Shown here: piece by piece, positions 58,010-64,000 of the stretch
How the letters are laid out: each line of letters opens with the position of its first letter
Position numbering within the stretch: position 1 is the stretch's first letter
Origin: Hydractinia symbiolongicarpus
Lineage: Eukaryota; Cnidaria; Hydrozoa; Anthoathecata; Hydractiniidae
DNA length: 64,000 nt
Assembly: GCF_029227915.1 (NCBI RefSeq)
Contig: NC_079876.1
Coordinates: forward strand, 12,400,001 to 12,464,000
Direction of reading: 5' to 3'
Translations under genes and position numbers: made by a program
The notes under the pieces: model-generated
What the model saw: only the letters and a program-made list of their open reading frames with translations
The model's database searches: none
Told to the model about the DNA's origin: nothing

Positions 58010-58360
58010 GATTTAAATTGGCGGTTGTCCGCCGAAACTGCCTGCACTTTTCCAAACACGCCCAAACTCGCCCGGAGCATTCCCGAAATGCAACACCATG
58101 GCGGACAACAGTTGAAAGCATGCCCTTGAAGAGAAAGGAGTTAATAAAGTTTATGTATAAGTTATTTATCAAGTAAATCTTATTAAAAACCATCAAAAAC
58201 AATTCTTTTAAGCACTTCACTGCCACATGTTAGTTCATTTTAATTTTTATACTTTTTTAAACAATTTGTGGTGAATCATTGAGTGTTTTTGTGGTGAATC
58301 TTTTTTTTTTTTGTTCTGACATTTTTGGGTTCTATGTGGGTTTTTTCAAGCGAATATTTG
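58010..58360. mobile_element. Non-coding repeat element, short form
   Basis: Same left and right ends as the long form at 35350-37320 but only about 350 bp long. It holds an internal GTTGTCCGCC...GGCGGACAAC inverted repeat at 58023-58032 and 58097-58106. Confidence 0.5.
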
Positions 58361-58418
58361 AATTTTTTTCAAAAAATCATTAGCAACACTCATCATCATC
58401 ATCATCATCATTCTCGGC

Positions 58419-58838
58419 TTAACGTCCGTTTTCCATGCTAGCATGGGTTGGACGGGATATATTAATGACCCTCTTCCAATCTGATCTAGACTGTGTTAGA
58501 TCTAAACTCAACTTCCTCTCTATCAAGTCTGTCCTTATAACCTCCTGCCAAGTCTTTCTCGGTCTGCCTCTGGGCTTTGCCCCAGGAACTATCAAGTCTC
58601 TACACTTTCTTACCCAATTATCCTCCTCCATTCTTTCCAAGTGCCCCAGCCAATTTAATCTTCTTATCTGGATAACATCTTTAATTCTACGGAGACTTAG
58701 CCTGCTTCTTAGCTCATCTGAACTCTTTCTGTCTCTCAGACTGGCGTTACACATCCACCTAACCATTCTCATATCATTCCTTTCTAAATGGTCAAGATCT
58801 TCCTGCTTCACTGCCCATGTCTCACTACCGTACAACAT
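58419..58838 (-). pseudogene. RTE LINE C-terminal domain
   Basis: 139 aa: MLYGSETWAVKQEDLDHLER, RRLNWLGHLERM and KPRGRPRKTWQE, matching the plus-strand copy. It is out of frame with the upstream part because of changes near 58860-58965. Confidence 0.85.
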
Positions 58839-58961
58839 AACACTTCATACACAGGCCTCATACAACCTACCTTTTACCTCAATTGACAGGACTCTGCTAG
58901 TCAATAAAGGAAGTAACTCTCTAAACTTTTTCCAAGCAGAACCTATCCTGCAAGTAACACT

Positions 58962-59633
58962 TCATCCAACACCCCCTTCACTGCCCAACATATCACCTAA
59001 GTAACAGAAGTTCTTAACTATCTCTAACGAGCCACTGTTGTACATCATTAAAGCTGGAAATACTTCATTCTCTATAATCTCACCTTTGCAACGCTTGCAT
59101 ACAAACTGTATGCCAGCTCTTAACCTTCCACTAATACTACTGCACTTCTTATGTACCCAATGCTTGCAAGTCTGACAAAAAATTGAGTTACTACCAACCC
59201 CTTTCCTGCAAACTCCACAAGGCCACTTTCCAACTACAAGGTCACACTTGGCTGCAATGCTACTTATCATGACTTTAGACTTTGCTGTGTTTACCTTCAG
59301 CCCTTTCTCTTCTAGTCCTTTCTTCCACTTCTCAAACTTTTCAACTAATTCTTCCATCGACTCTGCTATGAGAACCAAATCATCTGCATGCAATAACTCC
59401 CATGGACAACCTGTTCTGAACTCCATCGACAGCGCTTCTAAGACTAGAATAAACAACAAAGGACTAAGTACAGAACCCTGATGTACACCAGCATTTACAC
59501 TAAATTCATCACTAAGTGAATCGTTAATCCTGACACGAATTCTAGCATTGCTGTACATAGACTGAACCATCGTAACTAGCCACTCATCCACACCTAATTT
59601 CCTCATAGCCCACCAAATAACTTTACATGGCAC
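58962..59633 (-). pseudogene. RTE LINE, end of reverse transcriptase plus PHD-like finger
   Basis: 223 aa. It begins inside the reverse transcriptase (VHQGSVLSPLLF; the catalytic box reads HADD instead of YADD), reads without a break through KSKVMISSIAAKC into the finger (CGVC, CQTC, HWVHKKC, CKRC), and stops at 58962. It shows that finger and reverse transcriptase were one ORF; the plus-strand copy has a frameshift there. Confidence 0.85.
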
Positions 59634-59689
59634 TCTATCAATAGCTTTCTCTAAATCTACAAAGGCAAAATAGAGATTCTTTCTCTTTC

Positions 59690-60127
59690 CTAAATACTTT
59701 TCTGAAGCTGTCTGAGTAAAAATATTGCATCTGTAGTGCCACGCCCTGGAACAAAACCAAATTGCATCTTATCTATATCAATTCTTTCTCTAAGTAACTT
59801 ATCAATCAGTCTTTCAATAACTTTCATTACTTGGTCAACCAACTTCAAACCTCTATAGTTACCCCTTTCTAATGCATCACCCTTGCCTTTGAAACAATTC
59901 ACTATTACACTCGACTGCCACTCACTCGGAATAGCACCATCCTTTATAATCTGGTTAGCAAGACTTGTAATAAGCTTAACTCCAATATATCCAGATGCTT
60001 TTACCATCTCTGCAACAATACCTGATACTATTGCAGCCTTGCCAATCTTCATTTTCCTAATAGCCTCCACTACCCATTCTGTCTTGATCTGCATAGCTGG
60101 CCCTTCTACGACATCATCATCAGACAA
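59690..60127 (-). pseudogene. RTE LINE, N-terminal part of reverse transcriptase
   Basis: 145 aa with KIGKAA, IPSEWQSSVIVNCFKGKGD, NYRGLKLVDQVMKV and MQFGFVPGRGTTDAIFLLRQ. A frameshift near 59700 separates it from motif A. Confidence 0.85.
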
Positions 60128-60179
60128 ATTATCCTCGTCCCAATCAAACTCTACACTGTTGAAAACTTAGAATAAAATG

Positions 60180-61315
60180 GAATAAAAAGTAGAATCAAAG
60201 TCTGCAGAATAAATTTCCAAAATGCACCTAATTTAGCTAGAGTGTTCTCCCATATACCGCCAGTGTTTACATCTACCTTCGAAACTTGTTAACGGCTATG
60301 ATAAACAACTATTGTCTGGTCCTGGGTAAACAGAGAAAACAACAACTTAGCCAAAATCACCCATTCGCTGCCACTTTGCCCTAAACCAGCCACCAATTAA
60401 TTTTCTTAATAGACACTCAAATGTTGTCATTATAGTATAATCTGTGATAGAGGGAGTTAAGCATTCTTATATGCCAACTGATAACACTCCCAAAATGCTT
60501 CGCATTCATCTCCAGTCCACTAAACCATGCTAGCTCAGTTTGTGACCCACCCAGGGGCCATTTTTATTATGAGAACAACCATGTGGTTGTTTTGTCACGA
60601 TTAAAGATAGGAAAGGGAACAATGTCAAAGCAAACAATAACAACATGTTGTTTATTACAATATTTATTATTTAACTGAAACTTTACATTGTTTAAAGCAT
60701 TAAAAAATCCACTTAAAATGTATGTGGCCGTATTAGGGTGGCATATTTTTTTAACATGGAAATTTCCTGGGTCTATTATTTCCAATCCTCTAGTCTGGAT
60801 AAAGAACTGTTAACGAGGTGGTTAAAGGACAGCACGAAGTATGTAATTTACACAGAGTTCATTGAATTTTAGCTATTCACAACGTTTTATGAGAGTTCCA
60901 AGAATTTTTGAAAAAAATATTTTGTCCACCATTTTTAATGTGCGCAGTCAGCGACAAGCGTCAACCAACATTTCTTGACAAATTAATTGATGAATTTTGG
61001 TTTTTTTCGAAGCTAAAAGTGTTTCAAACAAGGAACAAAAAGCCCTCAGGGCTCTAAGAATTTCCGCTTAGTACCAAAATATTTGATGACAACCTGCTAA
61101 TTCGTTGTGTTATCGTGCCAAACGTTTGAAGAGGTTTGGTGCATGAAGCTCTGAAGATAAAGCACACAAGGGACATTATATCTTACAACAAACGCAAACA
61201 AAACGAAACGTGTCATAATAAGCTCACATTTTAAAAGAAATTGCTAACAAAAAAGATAGCCTTTCATTCATGGTTGAAACTCTTGCGATTGAAACGTTTA
61301 TGGTATTAAACAGCA
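60180..61315. other. A+T-rich DNA, no gene seen
   Basis: A 72-codon minus-strand frame at 60567-60785 has no recognisable domain. No repeats stand out. Confidence 0.4.
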
Positions 61316-61321
61316 TTTAGT

Positions 61322-61700
61322 TGACAAAAAATCAAAATTGTGATGCCACCATCATGTTCAGCATATTATTTTTATTAACTGTGCCAGTTTTTGTCGAAAA
61401 TAAAGTAGTTTTAATTTTTGGACAAATTTTGGCCTAAAATAACATTTAAGGTGGCAAAAGATTAAAATTTTAATGTCACCATCATGTTCAGCATACTTTT
61501 TTGTGCTTTTTGCAAAATTTTGTCAAAAATAAAATAGTTTTAATTTTTAACCAATTTTGGCCAGAAACGTTTAGGTGGCAAAAAATAAAAAATTTGATGT
61601 CACCATCAGGTTCAGCATACTTTTTTTGTTAACTGTGCCAAATTTTGTCGAAAATAAAGTATAGTTTTGATTTTTGAACCGATTTTGGCCTAAAATGAAA
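61322..61700. repeat. About 120-bp tandem repeat, three units
   Basis: Three diverged head-to-tail units each contain GATG(C/T)CACCATCA.GTTCAGCAT, a TTTTGTC.AAAATAAA block and TTTTGGCC.AAA. A further part (TTTTGGCTTAAAATGAAATTT) appears at 62457. Confidence 0.8.
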
Positions 61701-62007
61701 TTTGAAGGGGAACTCTAGTAAAAATCACTTTTTCTTTTTTGTTTTGTACGTACTCAGAAAAGCATAAGAAATCAACAAAAACTTACTTCACTTGTTTTCC
61801 TTATTTAAAATTGTTGTACTAACCTTTCAATTTTTTTCTCATAAAAAAAACAGACAGGTACGATTTCATTTAGGACTGGACCTGGTTATAAATAATGACA
61901 TCACATCGTGCAGAAAGTTTAGGCGAGCACAGAGAACATTCATGTTAAGACCTATAGCTTACATTAAATCGCTTTTTGTATGTAATTTACGTTTAAATCT
62001 TTAAAAA

Positions 62008-62270
62008 ATGGTTAGTTGTTTTGCGTTTCGATGTACCAATCGATCAGAGAAGTGTGAAGAAGTAAGTTGTCACAGAATCCTGTCTGTGAAAAAGAAAGAA
62101 CTCAAACAAAAATGGCTGAACAAAATACGTCTTGCAGGTGATCTATCAAGCAATCAAATTTTTATATTTGGTTAGCGCACTTCACAGATAGTTCTTTTAA
62201 AAGAGATCTCCAGGAAATGAACTTCCATATTAAAATATTGCGACTGTTAAAATGTCATTTTAGCTGGTGA
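62008..62270 (+). pseudogene. THAP-domain fragment, frameshifted
   Basis: From the ATG at 62008: MVSCFAFRCTNRSEKC, then CHRILSVKKKELKQKWLNKI, matching the C-x(4)-C start and the W of a THAP zinc finger. The frame stops at 62175, and the next part (AHFTDSSFKRDLQEM) continues in another frame to 62270. The third Cys of the C2CH set is not visible (L-A-H-F instead of C-x-x-H-F). THAP domains bind DNA in host factors and in P-element-like transposases; the origin here is unclear. Confidence 0.6.
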
Positions 62271-62821
62271 ATGCGATCAAAGTTTCTCATTTCTTCTCAT
62301 TTTATTATTTGTACTTAACACACCAAATAACGTTTTGTACATTTTTATATTAAATAAAAGAACATACCAATTTCCAATACAATCACCGACAAAAACGTTT
62401 TCTAGTTACGTGTGTCTTTTGTAGCGCTCAAGTTTTTATTCTTTGTATTTGTACCAATTTTGGCTTAAAATGAAATTTTGATAACAAAAAATCAGAGGAA
62501 CGTGAAATCCCAGGGTCAATTTTTTCTCAAAAAGCGCTCCAAAAGAAAAAATGACGTTTTTAAAGAGTTTCCTGCGCCTTCGGGCGCAGAAATTCAATTA
62601 ACATAACATTGCAAAAAAATAAATGAAGATATGCATAATTTATATCTATATCATCTCTCTGCATACTCAGTTCACACATTTTTATAACACCTACAGAAAT
62701 CTTTAAAAACAAATATCTTGTTAGTAAATTTTCGCATCTTTACGTTTGTGGTCTCTTTTTCCGAAAGCTTCCTATGGCTCATTAAAATTTTCGGTAATGG
62801 AAAGCTGAATAAATTATGTAC

Positions 62822-62935
62822 AAAAGGTTCCCGGATTTTTTTGTATAAATTACTGATTAGCGAATTATGACGATTATGTATAATTACAAGTAATTTTATA
62901 ACAACATTATTAGAAAAAAAAACCGGGAACCTTTT
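62822..62935. mobile_element. Small inverted-repeat element
   Basis: AAAAGGTTCCCGG(A)TTTTTTT and AAAAAAAACCGGGAACCTTTT are inverted ends about 114 bp apart. The interior is A+T-rich and non-coding, and there is no clear target duplication. Confidence 0.55.
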
Positions 62936-62939
62936 TTAA

Positions 62940-64000
62940 TTTAATTTATGCTGAATATTATGGTGCGAAAGCGAGATGTCTGCGACCACGCGCTCGAAAA
63001 AAGAAGCCATTTTAAAATGTACGGTGAAAAATTTTTCTTTCTGGAAAATTAACATCTCACGAAAGTAACACCATCAAAAAAGTTTTTCATCAAGCATTCA
63101 GAAACAAAAAAATTTTAAACAGATATAAAAGTATGGAGAAAATTATAAGGGTTTTTCTGAGACTACTCATCAATTGAGTTTTTTCCTTTACAGTAACCTT
63201 AACCCTTCCCGCCCCAGGCATTTTTTAACACATTATGTCCCTGATCCCAGGCGTTTTTAGCAAAAAAACACATTTTTCGTAAATTTTATTAGTCTAAAAT
63301 AAACCTTAACAACTAATTTAAAGCATATACTATGTTTAAAATGCATGTAAGGTATTTCCCTTTTTTAAAAAATGTCATAAAGCATTATCAAGTCCCGGTT
63401 CGACTCCGGTAATAGACAATTCAGTAAGAATTGTAAGTATATAAAAGGAAAGTTGCCAATCCGTCTATTAGCCATGCTTAGATTGTGCTCAATGGACCAC
63501 AACCTATGCTTAGTTAGTGCTTTAGACCAGCAAATAAAAGGAATGTAAGAGGAACTTCTTATCAAATATATAAAACATAATTTTGAGATATATAAAACAT
63601 AATGTATATACTAAAACGTTATCAGTTTCTCAGTTCTCTATTCAGACATCATTTGAATATATTTACCAATGAAATCTTTATAATTATGATAAAGCATCCA
63701 TTTTTGACATGACAGTTCTTGGAAATGGAGTAAAAATAGTAGTGTCTGTTGACCAATAAGACTTTATTAAATCTTTTTTACTATGCCGAAATAAAAAGTC
63801 AAAGCCAAGAACCTTGACATTTTTTTCAGTGGAGATTCCATTTACTGGCCATCTAGCCAGGTCTGAAGAGGAAGGAAGACCATCACCAGCTTTTTTAAGA
63901 AATTCATGAGCATGGCGACTAGTTTCAGTAGTTATATCATAAATAATTTCATTGGTGATAAACAGTTTGAAAAAATAAAGTTCGTCGGCATCCTCATCCT
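62940..64000. other. Right end of the window, no gene seen
   Basis: An isolated pol III B-box-like GGTTCGACTCC lies at 63394-63404, without a cloverleaf. A minus-strand frame (63365-63565) has no domain. The last 100 bp could be the start of a minus-strand exon (acidic, with a D-E-D-A-D-E-L pattern), cut by the window edge. Confidence 0.3.

Larger units (their letters stand above)
58390..60165 (-). mobile_element. RTE LINE, 5'-truncated copy
   Basis: Minus strand, from the (CAT)n tail at 58391 through the C-terminal domain, the PHD-like finger and the reverse transcriptase to a 5' truncation near 60150, just before the linker. It is very similar to 25420-27175 but has its own frameshifts (near 59690 and 58960). 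It lacks the endonuclease. Confidence 0.9.

Noticed and set aside
63387-63410. tRNA gene suggested by GGTTCGACTCC
   Set aside because: There is an isolated B-box-like sequence only; no acceptor, D or anticodon arm could be paired upstream.

Overview
The window looks like nuclear DNA of an animal, most probably a cnidarian and perhaps a hydrozoan. The reasons are an A+T-rich background (by eye about two-thirds A+T), genes split by GT..AG introns, a clear orthologue of the metazoan protein HMGXB4, and a dense mix of animal transposons. These include an RTE-type LINE, a CR1/Jockey-type LINE, a Helentron with an endonuclease domain, PIF/Harbinger elements, and small foldback repeats with ends like AACCTCGTNCCCAGG. 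The taxonomic call is inference; no rRNA or mitochondrial marker is present.

Left third (1-22 kb) holds the host genes, all on the minus strand. Two tandemly duplicated two-exon genes (1334-2794 and 3624-5160) encode a death-effector-like N-terminal helical domain, two membrane segments and an unrecognised C-terminal domain. Next come two related cysteine-rich genes (7680-8178, partial; 8620-11070, three exons with a long Asn/Asp-rich tract). Last is a nine-exon gene, 21275 down to 13035, whose splice sites and phases all agree and which encodes an 837-aa HMGXB4-like HMG-box protein. Its first intron holds a near-perfect 366-bp tandem duplication.

Middle (22.8-45.7 kb) is transposon-dominated. 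An RTE LINE on the plus strand (about 23750-27175), with a PHD-like zinc finger after its reverse transcriptase, has split a minus-strand CR1/Jockey LINE just after its FADD catalytic motif. Further right are an array of CCGTATA-type repeats, a DDE-integrase remnant, an inverted-repeat-bounded element with an intact 155-aa ORF (31.65-33.05 kb), a TTAA-flanked MITE, a cluster of Helitron-like ends, and a nearly complete but frameshifted Helentron (39.1-45.4 kb).

Right third (45.7-64 kb). A visibly more G+C-rich block (45737-50698, minus strand) carries decayed genes of a large DNA-virus-like or Polinton-like element: a protein-primed family-B DNA polymerase with an intact exonuclease domain but no palm domain, a P-loop ATPase remnant, a small membrane protein and an MSV199/DUF3627-like protein. 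It is followed by a 1.9-kb foldback PIF/Harbinger element with TTA target duplications, a SWIM-finger pseudogene, a second RTE LINE copy on the minus strand (58.39-60.17 kb), a three-unit tandem repeat and a broken THAP-domain fragment. The remainder is A+T-rich DNA in which no gene was seen.
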